Shown here: one piece after another, positions 6,677 through 13,610 of the stretch | How the letters are laid out: every line of letters starts with the position of its first letter | Position numbering within the stretch: the stretch's first letter is position 1 | From: Candidatus Pollutiaquabacter sp. | GTDB lineage: Bacteria; Bacteroidota; Bacteroidia; AKYH767-A; 2013-40CM-41-45 | DNA length: 13,610 bases | Assembly: GCA_903854075.1 (NCBI GenBank) | Contig: CAINVI010000281.1 | Coordinates: 1-13,610, forward strand | Direction: 5' to 3' | Program-made: the position numbers and the translations under genes | Notes under the pieces: generated by a model | Seen by the model: only the letters and a program-made list of their open reading frames with translations | What the model was told of the DNA's origin: nothing | Databases searched by the model: none

Positions 6677-8296
6677 TCATTCGGACAGTGGAGCAAACTG
6701 GAAATTGATGGCGTCAAAGAGGCCAAGATCACTCATCTTGAATTCCGGTATTACCAGCAGCGCCATGAATGAAAGTGTCATGTACGGAGCACGCAGTGTG
6801 GATCCCATTTCTTTTACTTTTCGATCCAATACGGAATAGGCTCGGGATACGCTCACGCCGTCCTGATCCGAAATGAGTCCGGCAATCGGTAGCGGAAGCA
6901 CGAGTTCTTCCTCGCCGTCGATTGCGCATAGGCCGCCGCGGTGTTGAATCAGCAGGTTGACGGCGCGACAAATATCTTCGTCTGTGCAACCCACTGCAAT
7001 GATGTTGTGTGAATCATGGGCAACAGTGGAAGCGATGGCGCCCCGACGCAGGCCGATATTCTTTATCATGCCAATGGCTGGCAGTGCATCTTGATAGCGA
7101 TTGACAACAGCTATTTTCAACTGATTATTTTCGGGGTCTGCACATAGTTGTCCATCGCGGATAACTCCCGGTTCGGTTAGTTTAAGTGTAATCAGTTGTC
7201 CGTCCAGCGCTTCGATGAGGTGTATCTTTTTTCCTGCTGCGGCAACGTGGAAATCAGCTGGTAATTTCGGCGAACAATTGAATTGATTAATGATTTCATG
7301 AGTGCCTTGGGGTAATTGACAAGCGCCGTTTTCTGCCACTAATTCACCGCTGATATAGGTCTTGAGGACGTTGAACTCCTGGAGATTATTTACGACAATG
7401 AAATCGGCTGGATCGCCCACTTGCAAGAGTCCTACGTTCATGCCGTAATGGTGGACGGGATTCACCGTAGCTGCACGAACGACATCAAATACATCGTAGC
7501 CATCTAGGACGGCGCGGCTCACCAGCCGGTCGATATGTCCGAGTTCCAGATCGTCGGGATGTTTGTCGTCGCTGCAGAACATGAGATTATCTGCATGTTC
7601 ATCCATCAGCGGAATCAAGGCCTCATAGTTGCGTGCTGCCGAACCTTCGCGAATGATCACTTTCATGCCATGACGAAGTTTGTCGATGGCTTCAGCCAAA
7701 CTAAAGCATTCGTGATCCGTTGAAATGCCGGCTGCGATGTAGTGGGCGGCGTCATCGGCGCGTAAGCCAGGAGCATGTCCGTCGACCTTACGGTTGTATT
7801 TCTGCGCCACCGCGATTTTTTCCATCACGAGCGGATCGCGATGTAAGACTCCGGGGTAGTTCATCATTTCCGCCAGATAAATCAGTCCGTCGTCTCGAAA
7901 GAGTTCTTCAATATCAGCTGCAGTAATGGTCGCACCGGCAGTTTCGAAAGATGTAGCTGGAACACAAGAAGGGGCGCCGAAATAAAACTTCAAGGGTGAA
8001 CGACTGGCGTTTTCCATCATGTAGCGAATACCCGGCATTCCCATCACATTGGCAATTTCGTGTGGGTCGCTGATAGTGGCCACCGTGCCGTGCGGCAGCG
8101 CCATACGGGAGAATTCATAGGGCGTCAGCATCGAGCTTTCGATATGAATATGTGCATCGACAAACCCAGGAAGTATATACTGCTCAGTGTCCACGTCATG
8201 CTCGCGGATGGCTGTAATTTTTCCGTCCTGCCACTCCACGGTCCCGCTGAACGTACGACGATTCAGTGGATCGAAAATCTTTCCGGTTATTATCAT
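6677..8296 (-). CDS. ade: Adenine deaminase
   Basis: A 539-residue amidohydrolase that deaminates adenine to hypoxanthine in purine salvage. Metal and active-site motifs are intact: LPGFVDAHIHIESS (42-55; H49 and H51), ISDPHEIANVMG (75-86), VDGHAPGL (171-178; H174), STDHE (192-196), IIREGSAARN (214-223) and FCSDDKHPDDL (240-250). A C-terminal AdeC-type domain from about 330 contains SHNIIAVG and ends with IPEFKMSDLGLFD. A little shorter than E. coli Ade (588 residues) but with all core parts. It converges on ahcY and shares its terminator. The subtilase gene upstream on the same strand ends 66 bp before its ATG; that gap holds an inverted repeat and no obvious promoter, so read-through from the protease gene is possible. 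ahcY yields adenosine, and adenine deaminase acts nearby in purine metabolism, but no direct link is shown. Confidence 0.96.
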   Translation of the reverse strand: MIITGKIFDPLNRRTFSGTVEWQDGKITAIREHDVDTEQYILPGFVDAHIHIESSMLTPYEFSRMALPHGTVATISDPHEIANVMGMPGIRYMMENASRSPLKFYFGAPSCVPATSFETAGATITAADIEELFRDDGLIYLAEMMNYPGVLHRDPLVMEKIAVAQKYNRKVDGHAPGLRADDAAHYIAAGISTDHECFSLAEAIDKLRHGMKVIIREGSAARNYEALIPLMDEHADNLMFCSDDKHPDDLELGHIDRLVSRAVLDGYDVFDVVRAATVNPVHHYGMNVGLLQVGDPADFIVVNNLQEFNVLKTYISGELVAENGACQLPQGTHEIINQFNCSPKLPADFHVAAAGKKIHLIEALDGQLITLKLTEPGVIRDGQLCADPENNQLKIAVVNRYQDALPAIGMIKNIGLRRGAIASTVAHDSHNIIAVGCTDEDICRAVNLLIQHRGGLCAIDGEEELVLPLPIAGLISDQDGVSVSRAYSVLDRKVKEMGSTLRAPYMTLSFMALLVIPEFKMSDLGLFDAINFQFAPLSE

Positions 8297-8308
8297 ACTA
8301 TATGTATT

Positions 8309-8334
8309 CGATTACCGTTTTGATACAGTAATCG
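8309..8334 (-). repeat. Inverted repeat in the ade leader
   Basis: CGATTAC (8309-8315) and GTAATCG (8328-8334) are perfect 7-bp arms around a 12-nt spacer, 13 bp upstream of the ade ATG. It could be an operator for a dimeric regulator or a leader hairpin. No U-run follows on the minus strand. Confidence 0.4.
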
Positions 8335-8362
8335 TGAGCTATTCAGGAACGAAATTATAGCA

Positions 8363-9901
8363 TCAATACGTCAACGCCAGATTGACAGCGGCACTTGCGT
8401 TCAAGTTTCCGAATCCTTTGGTCGAGGTTCGTGTGGGGTAAAACTGTGAGGTACGTTGCAGAATATCTATTACTTGTGCGCGTGTCAGCGTTGGTTTGGC
8501 AGAATATACCAGTGCGGCCACGCCGGCTGCCGTTGCAGTTGCTACCGAACTTCCTCCGATATAAGAAGGTGTGGACAAACTTGGCTTAAGCGATAATGAA
8601 TTACGGTTGCTGTTGGCATCACGCTCCATCGGAATGGTGAACATAACAGCACTGCCGTCATGGCACGAAGAACAACGTGAACCGTTTTCTTTCACACCAG
8701 TAACCGCGATGCATTGAGAGTAAGCTGCAGGGTAAATCACGCCATACCAGCTGGTGAGCGAGAACGAAGTCCCTGCCGCCGCCATGATCAGTTTTCCTTT
8801 GTTGGTGGCATACGTTACACCATCACGCAATGCTGTACTAGAAAATGGTGTGCCGATCGACATGCTGATCACTCGGATGTCGTTCAAGTTTCCCATTCTA
8901 GTCAACGCATTTTTAGTTCCGGTGAGTTCGGAAGACTGATCCAATACGACATCATTGCAGGCACGAATGAAATGCAAACTGGATTTGTAGGCAACACCAG
9001 TAGTGGCGTTTTGGCCATTACGAGGGCCTGCTGCCACGCCGCACATTGACGTGCCGTGTGTACAGGAGGTAAAAGCAGAAGTGCCCAATGTGTAATCGGT
9101 GGTGATGCTTCGGCCTACGTTGCTCGAACCATCGTTGAACTGTGTTCCTAGCAATGGTTGTGAAGCACTTAGTCCTGCATCGATTACACCGATTCGAACA
9201 CCCTGTCCTTGCGCCACATTCCAGGCCGAAGGAACATTCACGTTATTGTAATTCCAAGGCAATAGCGCAGCCGGTGTTATTCCCGTCCAGTCCGAAGTGT
9301 TTAGCGGTTCTGTGGAGTTGTCACAGCCACTGGAAGAACGTGCCGCCCAGGTAGCGGGCCAGTAACCATAAGGTTCTACATAACGGACATTTTTCAGGTT
9401 GGATAATTTGGTAATCACATCTTTGTCGGAAGTCCGAAGAACAAACAACGGAAGCACCTGATCGTCCTCCTCCACTAGATCAGTGAGTTCAACAACCTGA
9501 CCTTTTGAACGTAATTCATCCAGTACGAGTTGTAAAAGCGCATCGTGAACTGACTTCCAGGCGGTAGACTGTAGGTTGATACGATGGATATAACTGTCTA
9601 CATCTTTTGCAGTTGCCGGCTGGTAGCCGACAACGATCAAGCCGGCCACTTCTGCTGCACTCCAAAGCGTGTGGAGATCAACATCCGTCCATTTGAAATC
9701 CTGATTATCCTGATAGCGACCTACGATCAATGCATCTAGTGCCTGGCGCGAAAGTGTAGGATCTGCTGGTACTGGCAGCTGCTCCGGTTTCTGTTCAAGA
9801 ACACCAGCTCCGGAAAGATGAATGTCTTGTTTTTCAGTAGTGGTACAGGAAGCGATAATCAGTGAAATAACGGATAACGCAAGGATGGCAAATTTTTTCA
9901 T
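8363..9901 (-). CDS. Subtilisin-like serine protease (S8), lipoprotein
   Basis: A 512-residue secreted protease. The ATG at 9901 opens a lipoprotein signal with lipobox IIASC (C19); an upstream in-frame start at 9976 would overlap the atpC terminator and this gene's own promoter. Residues about 45-190 look like a propeptide with an inhibitor-like end (LFVLRTSDKDVITKL, then NVRYVEPYG). The S8 catalytic domain covers about 220-512: Asp in RIGVIDAGLS (D241), His in THGTSMCGVAAG (H282), Ser in IGGSSVATATAAGVAALV (S452). The oxyanion-hole Asn of the AAAGN motif is Thr here (AAAGTSF, T378), which may lower activity. Several Cys (193, 280, 287, 315, 397, 410, 413) suggest disulfides. No type IX sorting tail is present; the protein ends at LALTY. 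Target unknown. Confidence 0.9.
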   Translation of the reverse strand: MKKFAILALSVISLIIASCTTTEKQDIHLSGAGVLEQKPEQLPVPADPTLSRQALDALIVGRYQDNQDFKWTDVDLHTLWSAAEVAGLIVVGYQPATAKDVDSYIHRINLQSTAWKSVHDALLQLVLDELRSKGQVVELTDLVEEDDQVLPLFVLRTSDKDVITKLSNLKNVRYVEPYGYWPATWAARSSSGCDNSTEPLNTSDWTGITPAALLPWNYNNVNVPSAWNVAQGQGVRIGVIDAGLSASQPLLGTQFNDGSSNVGRSITTDYTLGTSAFTSCTHGTSMCGVAAGPRNGQNATTGVAYKSSLHFIRACNDVVLDQSSELTGTKNALTRMGNLNDIRVISMSIGTPFSSTALRDGVTYATNKGKLIMAAAGTSFSLTSWYGVIYPAAYSQCIAVTGVKENGSRCSSCHDGSAVMFTIPMERDANSNRNSLSLKPSLSTPSYIGGSSVATATAAGVAALVYSAKPTLTRAQVIDILQRTSQFYPTRTSTKGFGNLNASAAVNLALTY

Positions 9902-9931
9902 GATCGTGTTTTTCAAGAAGTTTGACCTATA

Positions 9932-9961
9932 CAAATGTAAACCTTTCGCTGACCTGACAAA
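9932..9961 (-). promoter_or_regulatory. Bacteroidota-type promoter of the subtilase gene
   Basis: On the minus strand TTTG (9961 to 9958), an 18-nt spacer and TACATTTG (9939 to 9932), a perfect -7 box. A leader of about 25 nt would result. It lies between the atpC terminator and the ATG at 9901, which supports that start and an independent transcription unit. Confidence 0.75.
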
Positions 9962-9976
9962 GTCTCTTTTAAGCAT

Positions 9977-10008
9977 AAAAAAAGCCGTCTTGCGGACGGC
10001 TTTTTTTA
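9977..10008. terminator. Terminator of the atpD-atpC operon
   Basis: GCCGTC (9984-9989) and GACGGC (9995-10000) form a GC-rich stem with loop TTGCG, flanked by seven As on the left and seven Ts on the right. It begins to be transcribed 17 nt after the atpC stop on the minus strand and ends in a U-run in that direction; the structure is symmetric and could work on both strands. Confidence 0.93.
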
Positions 10009-10024
10009 TCAGGGTTTACCTGGC

Positions 10025-10264
10025 TTAAACGGATTCAGCCAGAATAACCACTTTATTATTCAAATTCTCTATCACTCCACCTTTTACATCGAACGACTTT
10101 TCGCCTTCCTTATCCTTGATTTTCACTTTTCCATTCAGCAAGGAAGAGATTATCGGGGCGTGATTATTAAGGAGCTGAAAGCGTCCGTCCATGCCCGGTA
10201 CAGAAACCGAAGTAACTTCGCCGGCGTAGACTTTTTTATCGGGAGTGATAATTTCTAGTTGCAT
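10025..10264 (-). CDS. atpC: ATP synthase F1 epsilon subunit, short form
   Basis: A 79-residue central-stalk subunit of F1. It contains the whole N-terminal beta-sandwich: MQLEIITPDKKVYAGEV, VSVPGMDGRFQLLNNHAPIISSL (the G-x-F-x-x-L-x-x-H-A-P signature), then VKGGVIENLNNKVVILAESV. E. coli epsilon has 139 residues; the missing part is the C-terminal helical hairpin that inhibits ATP hydrolysis and can insert into the F1 core. Short epsilons are normal in Bacteroidota, so this is not a broken gene: the ORF ends at a clean stop followed by a terminator. It is last in the atpD-atpC pair with a 68-bp gap that holds a hairpin. The other ATP synthase genes are elsewhere, as is common in the phylum. 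Confidence 0.96.
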   Translation of the reverse strand: MQLEIITPDKKVYAGEVTSVSVPGMDGRFQLLNNHAPIISSLLNGKVKIKDKEGEKSFDVKGGVIENLNNKVVILAESV

Positions 10265-10281
10265 TTCTATTTGGTTTCAGA

Positions 10282-10324
10282 ATTCAATATTCAAACAATC
10301 GTAGACCAATCTTGAATTTTGAAT
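10282..10324 (-). promoter_or_regulatory. Hairpin between atpD and atpC
   Basis: ATTCAATATTCAA (10282-10294) and TTGAATTTTGAAT (10312-10324) form a 13-position stem with one mismatch (10288/10318) and a 17-nt loop. It is AT-rich with no long U-run after it. It begins 9 nt beyond the atpD stop and may protect the upstream message or lower atpC expression. Confidence 0.5.
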
Positions 10325-10332
10325 CGTTGAGT

Positions 10333-11838
10333 TTAATTCGCTTCCGCCAACAACTTCTTACCTTTTTCGATAGCATCATCGATAGTACCGACGAGGTTGA
10401 AAGCTGCTTCCGGATATTCGTCTACTTCACCGTCCATGATCATGTTGAAGCCGCGAATGGTTTCCTCAATTGGAACAATCACGCCTTTCAGACCGGTGAA
10501 CTGCTCTGCCACGTTGAACGGCTGAGATAAGAAACGCTGTACACGACGAGCGCGGTGTACGACGAGTTTATCTTCGTCCGACAATTCATCCATACCGAGA
10601 ATCGCGATGATATCCTGAAGTTCTTTGTAACGCTGCAGAATCATTTTTACGCGCTGCGCGGTGTTGTAGTGTTCGTTACCAACGATAGCCGGCGTCAAAA
10701 TACGCGACGTAGAATCCAGCGGGTCAACGGCAGGGTAAATACCCAACTCGGCGATCTTACGATTCAATACGGTGGTGGCATCCAAGTGAGCAAATGTGGT
10801 GGCCGGAGCAGGGTCCGTCAAGTCATCCGCAGGTACGTAAACCGCCTGAACCGAAGTGATAGATCCACGCTTCGTAGAAGTAATACGCTCCTGCATCAAT
10901 CCCATCTCAGTAGCCAGCGTAGGCTGGTAACCTACTGCCGAAGGCATACGGCCAAGAAGCGCTGATACTTCAGAGCCAGCCTGGGTGAAACGGAAGATGT
11001 TGTCGATGAAGAAGAGAATATCACGTCCGCCGGATTGTTCATCACCGTCACGGAAATATTCAGCTACGGTAAGACCGGAAAGTGCAACGCGGGCGCGTGC
11101 TCCAGGAGGCTCGTTCATCTGACCGAACACCAGAGTTGCCTGTGATTTTGCCAGTTCGTTAGTGTCGACTTTGGAAAGATCCCAGCCGCCTTTTTCCATG
11201 CTGTGCTTGAACTCTTCGCCATAACGGATTACGCCGGATTCAATCATCTCGCGAAGTAGGTCGTTTCCTTCACGGGTACGTTCCCCGACACCGGCGAATA
11301 CAGAAAGTCCTGCGTAACTTTTAGCGATGTTGTTAATCAACTCCATGATCAATACGGTTTTGCCTACACCGGCACCACCGAACAGACCGATCTTACCGCC
11401 TTTGGAGTACGGCTCAATAAGGTCAATAACTTTAATACCGGTGAATAATACTTCGGACTCGGTAGATAAATCTTCGAAACGCGGAGGTGTACGGTGAATT
11501 GGAACACCACCCGTTTTGGAAACGGTTCCGATTCCGTCGATAGCATCACCAACAACGTTGAAGAGACGGCCCTTGATGGCATCGCCGGCAGGCATGAGGA
11601 TTGGCGTTCCCAACGAGCGCACAGCAGTGCCGCGGGTAAGTCCGTCGGTAGAGTCCATGGCGATGGCACGAACGGTGTCCTCGCCGATGTGCTGTTGAAC
11701 TTCCAATACGATAGGAGTAGCGCCAGGACGATCGATTTCCAAAGCGTCCAGGATATTCGGAAGAGAGGCGTCTTCGGCTTCAAAGCTGACGTCTACTACC
11801 GGCCCAATGATCTGGGTGATTTTACCAATGTTTGCCAT
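10333..11838 (-). CDS. atpD: ATP synthase F1 beta subunit
   Basis: A 501-residue catalytic subunit of F1-ATPase. Seen: N-terminal barrel from MANIGKITQIIGPVVDVSF, Walker A GGAGVGKT (154-161), catalytic Glu in GVGERTREGND (E186), Walker B ILFFIDNIFRF (D279), and the DELSDEDKL region of the C-terminal helical domain containing the DELSEED-like loop that pushes on gamma. It is about 40 residues longer than E. coli beta; the extra length includes a segment around 206-232 (EEFKHSMEKGGWDLSK), as in other Bacteroidota beta subunits. It leads a two-gene unit with atpC, with a -7 box at 11879-11886 giving a leader of about 35 nt. Intact. Confidence 0.98.
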   Translation of the reverse strand: MANIGKITQIIGPVVDVSFEAEDASLPNILDALEIDRPGATPIVLEVQQHIGEDTVRAIAMDSTDGLTRGTAVRSLGTPILMPAGDAIKGRLFNVVGDAIDGIGTVSKTGGVPIHRTPPRFEDLSTESEVLFTGIKVIDLIEPYSKGGKIGLFGGAGVGKTVLIMELINNIAKSYAGLSVFAGVGERTREGNDLLREMIESGVIRYGEEFKHSMEKGGWDLSKVDTNELAKSQATLVFGQMNEPPGARARVALSGLTVAEYFRDGDEQSGGRDILFFIDNIFRFTQAGSEVSALLGRMPSAVGYQPTLATEMGLMQERITSTKRGSITSVQAVYVPADDLTDPAPATTFAHLDATTVLNRKIAELGIYPAVDPLDSTSRILTPAIVGNEHYNTAQRVKMILQRYKELQDIIAILGMDELSDEDKLVVHRARRVQRFLSQPFNVAEQFTGLKGVIVPIEETIRGFNMIMDGEVDEYPEAAFNLVGTIDDAIEKGKKLLAEAN

Positions 11839-11878
11839 GCGATTTTATAGCAGTTTTAAGGTTTCAAAATTTAGAGCG

Positions 11879-11886
11879 CAAAGGTA
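11879..11886 (-). promoter_or_regulatory. -7 box of the atpD-atpC operon
   Basis: TACCTTTG on the minus strand matches TAnnTTTG perfectly, about 40 nt upstream of the atpD ATG. The nearest TTTG upstream (11903 to 11900) is only 13 nt away, too close for a normal -33 element, so the -33 half is weak. Confidence 0.6.
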
Positions 11887-12111
11887 ATGTTTTTAGGTGC
11901 AAAATGACAGCCTGTTTATACTTTCTTGAAATGGGAGCTAACCATAAATAAATAATTGAAAATCAATACAATGCTGTTTAATAATCGGTTGTTCTATCGG
12001 GCTGATTTCAGGTGCGGAGAAAGCGTAGCCGGTTATTCGCTTCCGGTACGGTGAATAAACACACGCCGACAACGCACTTACATGACCGCGTTTCCGTTAA
12101 TTTTACCCACT
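11887..12111. other. Divergent atpD-murF intergenic region
   Basis: Holds the atpD promoter side and the murF leader. I see a 13-bp palindrome ATTGA-AAA-TCAAT (11955-11967) and a weak 8-bp hairpin, TTATTCGC/GTGAATAA (12033-12058), about 55 nt before the murF start. No convincing plus-strand promoter, riboswitch or small ORF was found. Confidence 0.4.
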
Positions 12112-13419
12112 ATGATCACTGTTTCTGCCTTGTATTCTATTTATCGCCAGCATCCCGTCGTTTGTACGGATACCCGTTCCTTATCGTCCGGATGCTTGTT
12201 TTTTGCCTTAAAGGGACCATCGTTCAACGGGAATGCTTTTGCTGCCCAGGCGCTGGAACAAGGTGCAGCCTATGCTGTTGTTGATGAACCGGAATATGTT
12301 GTTGGTGATAATTACCTGCTGGTACCCGATGTCCTGGCCGCGCTGCAGGATCTCGCGCATCACCATCGTCAGGAACTCACAATTCCAGTGCTGGCGATTA
12401 CCGGTTCCAACGGAAAAACTACCACCAAGGAACTCGTGCGTGCCGTTTTGTCCAGAAAGTATAAGACACTCGCCACGCGAGGCAACTTGAATAATCACAT
12501 CGGCGTCCCGCTTACGTTGCTCTCCATAACTGATGCTATAGAGTTCGCAGTCGTGGAAATGGGTGCAAATCATCAGCAGGAAATAGCCGGTTATTGTAGA
12601 TATGCCGAACCGGATTTCGGACTGATTACCAACGTAGGTAAGGCACACCTCGAAGGCTTTGGTGGTTTCGAAGGAGTGAAAAAAGGTAAAGGTGAACTGT
12701 ACACCTTTTTAGCGGCTACGAATGGGCTGATCTTCATCAATGCTGACAATCCGCATTTACAGTTAATGGCGCAAGAGCGTAACGTACACCATCACTTCCG
12801 GTACGGTACCGCTCCGGAAGTGGAATGTAGCGGACGTTTGATTTCGGATCAACCTTTCTTGCATATCGAGTGGTCGTGCGGAACGCAGCACGGTCAGATT
12901 CGCACGCAGATGATTGGCGCCTACAATTTCGAAAACATCCTCTCCGCAGTGGCAGTTGGCAATCACTTCGGGGTGTCTGCAGAGGACATCAATGCTGCCA
13001 TAGCTGACTACACTCCGGACAACAGCCGGTCGCAAGTGCTTCAACGAGGCACGAATACCATTGTCCTGGATGCCTATAATGCTAATCCGACCAGTATGGA
13101 GGCGGCTTTGAAAAATTTCATGGCATTACCCAACGGAAAAAAAATCGTTTGTCTAGGGGATATGGCGGAGCTAGGCCCTGAAACGGATGCAGAGCACGAA
13201 CGTATTGCCAAGTTGGTTGCTGCCGGCGATTATGCTTCTGTCGTGTTGGTCGGAAAAAATTTCGGTAAGTATGTTTCTCTGCTACCGTGTCATCATTTCG
13301 ATGATTCGGCTCAAGCGACAGCCTGGATGAAAGAACAGTCGCTGGACGCGGTCACCATGTTGATCAAAGGTTCCAGAAGTTCCAGAATGGAAAGATTGCT
13401 GGATGCTTTTGGCAGTTGA
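12112..13419 (+). CDS. murF: UDP-N-acetylmuramoyl-tripeptide--D-alanyl-D-alanine ligase
   Basis: A 435-residue cytosolic ligase that adds D-Ala-D-Ala to UDP-MurNAc-tripeptide, the last cytoplasmic step of peptidoglycan precursor synthesis. The ATG at 12112 is preferred to one at 12082 because family similarity begins at about residue 2 (ITVSALYSIY) and the ten extra residues look random. Domains: N-terminal UDP-binding domain (CTDTRSLSSGCLFFALKG, 18-35), central ATPase with P-loop ITGSNGKTTT (96-105), ATRGNLNNHIGVP (121-133), EMGANHQQEIAGYC (149-162), TNVGKAHLEGFG (173-184), and C-terminal domain with NSRSQ (304-308), LDAYNANPTSM (319-329), LGDMAELGPE (348-357) and IKGSRSSRMERL (418-429). Full length. 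It appears to stand alone: atpD is divergent and the next gene is on the opposite strand. Confidence 0.97.
   Translation: MITVSALYSIYRQHPVVCTDTRSLSSGCLFFALKGPSFNGNAFAAQALEQGAAYAVVDEPEYVVGDNYLLVPDVLAALQDLAHHHRQELTIPVLAITGSNGKTTTKELVRAVLSRKYKTLATRGNLNNHIGVPLTLLSITDAIEFAVVEMGANHQQEIAGYCRYAEPDFGLITNVGKAHLEGFGGFEGVKKGKGELYTFLAATNGLIFINADNPHLQLMAQERNVHHHFRYGTAPEVECSGRLISDQPFLHIEWSCGTQHGQIRTQMIGAYNFENILSAVAVGNHFGVSAEDINAAIADYTPDNSRSQVLQRGTNTIVLDAYNANPTSMEAALKNFMALPNGKKIVCLGDMAELGPETDAEHERIAKLVAAGDYASVVLVGKNFGKYVSLLPCHHFDDSAQATAWMKEQSLDAVTMLIKGSRSSRMERLLDAFGS
12793..12822. repeat. 30-bp imperfect palindrome inside murF
   Basis: CACTTCCGG (12793-12801) and CCGGAAGTG (12814-12822) are perfect arms, and the exact centre is the 8-bp palindrome CGGTACCG (12804-12811). 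Thirteen bases of the left half, CTTCCGGTACGGT, also occur at 12040-12052 in the murF leader. It lies within coding sequence for HHFRYGTAPEVE. Confidence 0.6.
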
Positions 13420-13431
13420 TTAGCAGTTGAT
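13412..13431 (+). repeat. 9-bp direct repeat at the murF stop
   Basis: GCAGTTGAT occurs at 13412-13420 and again at 13423-13431, separated by TA. The murF stop TGA is in the first copy. It looks like a small slippage duplication at the gene end. Confidence 0.5.
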
Positions 13432-13483
13432 AGAAAATTCCCTTCCATCAGTATAGCAAACTTTGCAAGATCGTCGAGACAGA

Positions 13484-13610
13484 TTAATTTTTCGAAAAGA
13501 TCTTTGGAAACACTTTGCGGTGCTGACGCTTTTCTTCGTCGTAATAGCCGTAGCCCTGATAGCCGTAACCGTAGCCATAACCGTATCGAAGATGAGCCCC
13601 GGCATCGTTC
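13484..13610 (-). CDS. C-terminal tail of a probable Wzc-like exopolysaccharide tyrosine autokinase
   Basis: The last 41 residues of a gene that enters from the right edge, ending at TAA (13486 to 13484). The visible tail begins NDAGAHLRYG, then repeats GY several times (eight Tyr within about 15 residues), then YYDEEKRQHRK and ends in FSKN. Tyrosine clusters with Gly spacing near the C-terminus, preceded by an ND motif, are characteristic of bacterial BY-kinases such as Wzc and of the fused Wzz/Wzc-type proteins of Bacteroidota, where the cluster is autophosphorylated to control capsule or exopolysaccharide export. The kinase domain is outside the window, so the call rests on the tail only. 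The gene converges on murF with 64 bp between stops; no clear terminator was seen there. A generic Gly/Tyr-rich protein is the alternative. Confidence 0.68.
   Translation of the reverse strand, partial: NDAGAHLRYGYGYGYGYQGYGYYDEEKRQHRKVFPKIFSKN

Noticed and set aside
8346..8374. TTGACG and TATAAT-like boxes on the minus strand upstream of ade
   Set aside because: They are only 9 nt apart, far too close for a sigma70-type promoter, and that consensus is not the main one in Bacteroidota.
9902..9976. Upstream in-frame start for the subtilase gene at 9976
   Set aside because: It would put 25 residues before the lipoprotein signal and run through the promoter at 9932-9961.
10555..10965. 136-residue plus-strand open frame antisense to atpD
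   Set aside because: It lies wholly inside atpD, is rich in Arg, Val and Thr as expected for a shadow of conserved coding sequence, and has no motif or promoter.
13420..13605. 61-residue minus-strand open frame at the right end
   Set aside because: It is out of frame with the Gly-Tyr tail, has a random-looking composition, and overlaps the better-supported C-terminus that stops at 13484.

Overview
The window looks like chromosomal DNA from a member of the Bacteroidota, probably a Chitinophagales- or Sphingobacteriales-like bacterium. The support is TAnnTTTG-type -7 promoter boxes, the lack of clear Shine-Dalgarno sequences before most genes, small outer-membrane barrels, a TPP-riboswitch TonB receptor, a PnuC/NadR-like kinase pair, a bacterial GGGP synthase family gene, a short ATP-synthase epsilon and a long beta subunit. 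I see no insertion sequence, CRISPR array, tRNA, rRNA or phage gene. Gene density is high and the content is mainly housekeeping.

Layout. 1-2599: the 5' end of a TonB-dependent receptor (minus strand) behind a TPP riboswitch and a strong hairpin, a small secreted barrel-like protein (plus), then a minus-strand run of pnuC/pnuT-like transporter, NadR-like kinase (4-bp overlap) and an outer-membrane barrel protein. Receptor, inner-membrane carrier and trapping kinase read together as a vitamin-salvage module, most likely for thiamine or a related compound. 2765-5128: an AraC-type regulator (plus) converging on a minus-strand pair of 4'-phosphopantetheinyl transferase and geranylgeranylglyceryl phosphate synthase family protein. 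5200-6657: S-adenosylhomocysteinase with a good promoter and a bidirectional terminator. 6677-9961: adenine deaminase and, upstream of it on the same strand, a subtilisin-like lipoprotein with its own promoter. 9977-11886: the atpD-atpC operon with a hairpin between the genes and a terminator at the end. 12112-13419: murF. 13484-13610: the tyrosine-rich C-terminal tail of what is probably a Wzc-type exopolysaccharide tyrosine kinase, running off the right edge.

Nothing here is clearly a new multi-gene system. The points most worth a second look are the substrate of the PnuC/kinase pair beside a TPP-riboswitch receptor, the long hairpin between that aptamer and the start codon, the atpD-atpC hairpin, the subtilase whose oxyanion-hole Asn is replaced by Thr, and the PPTase-GGGPS pairing. 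Promoter calls rest on reading by eye against the Bacteroidota consensus (TTTG, about 19 nt, TAnnTTTG).
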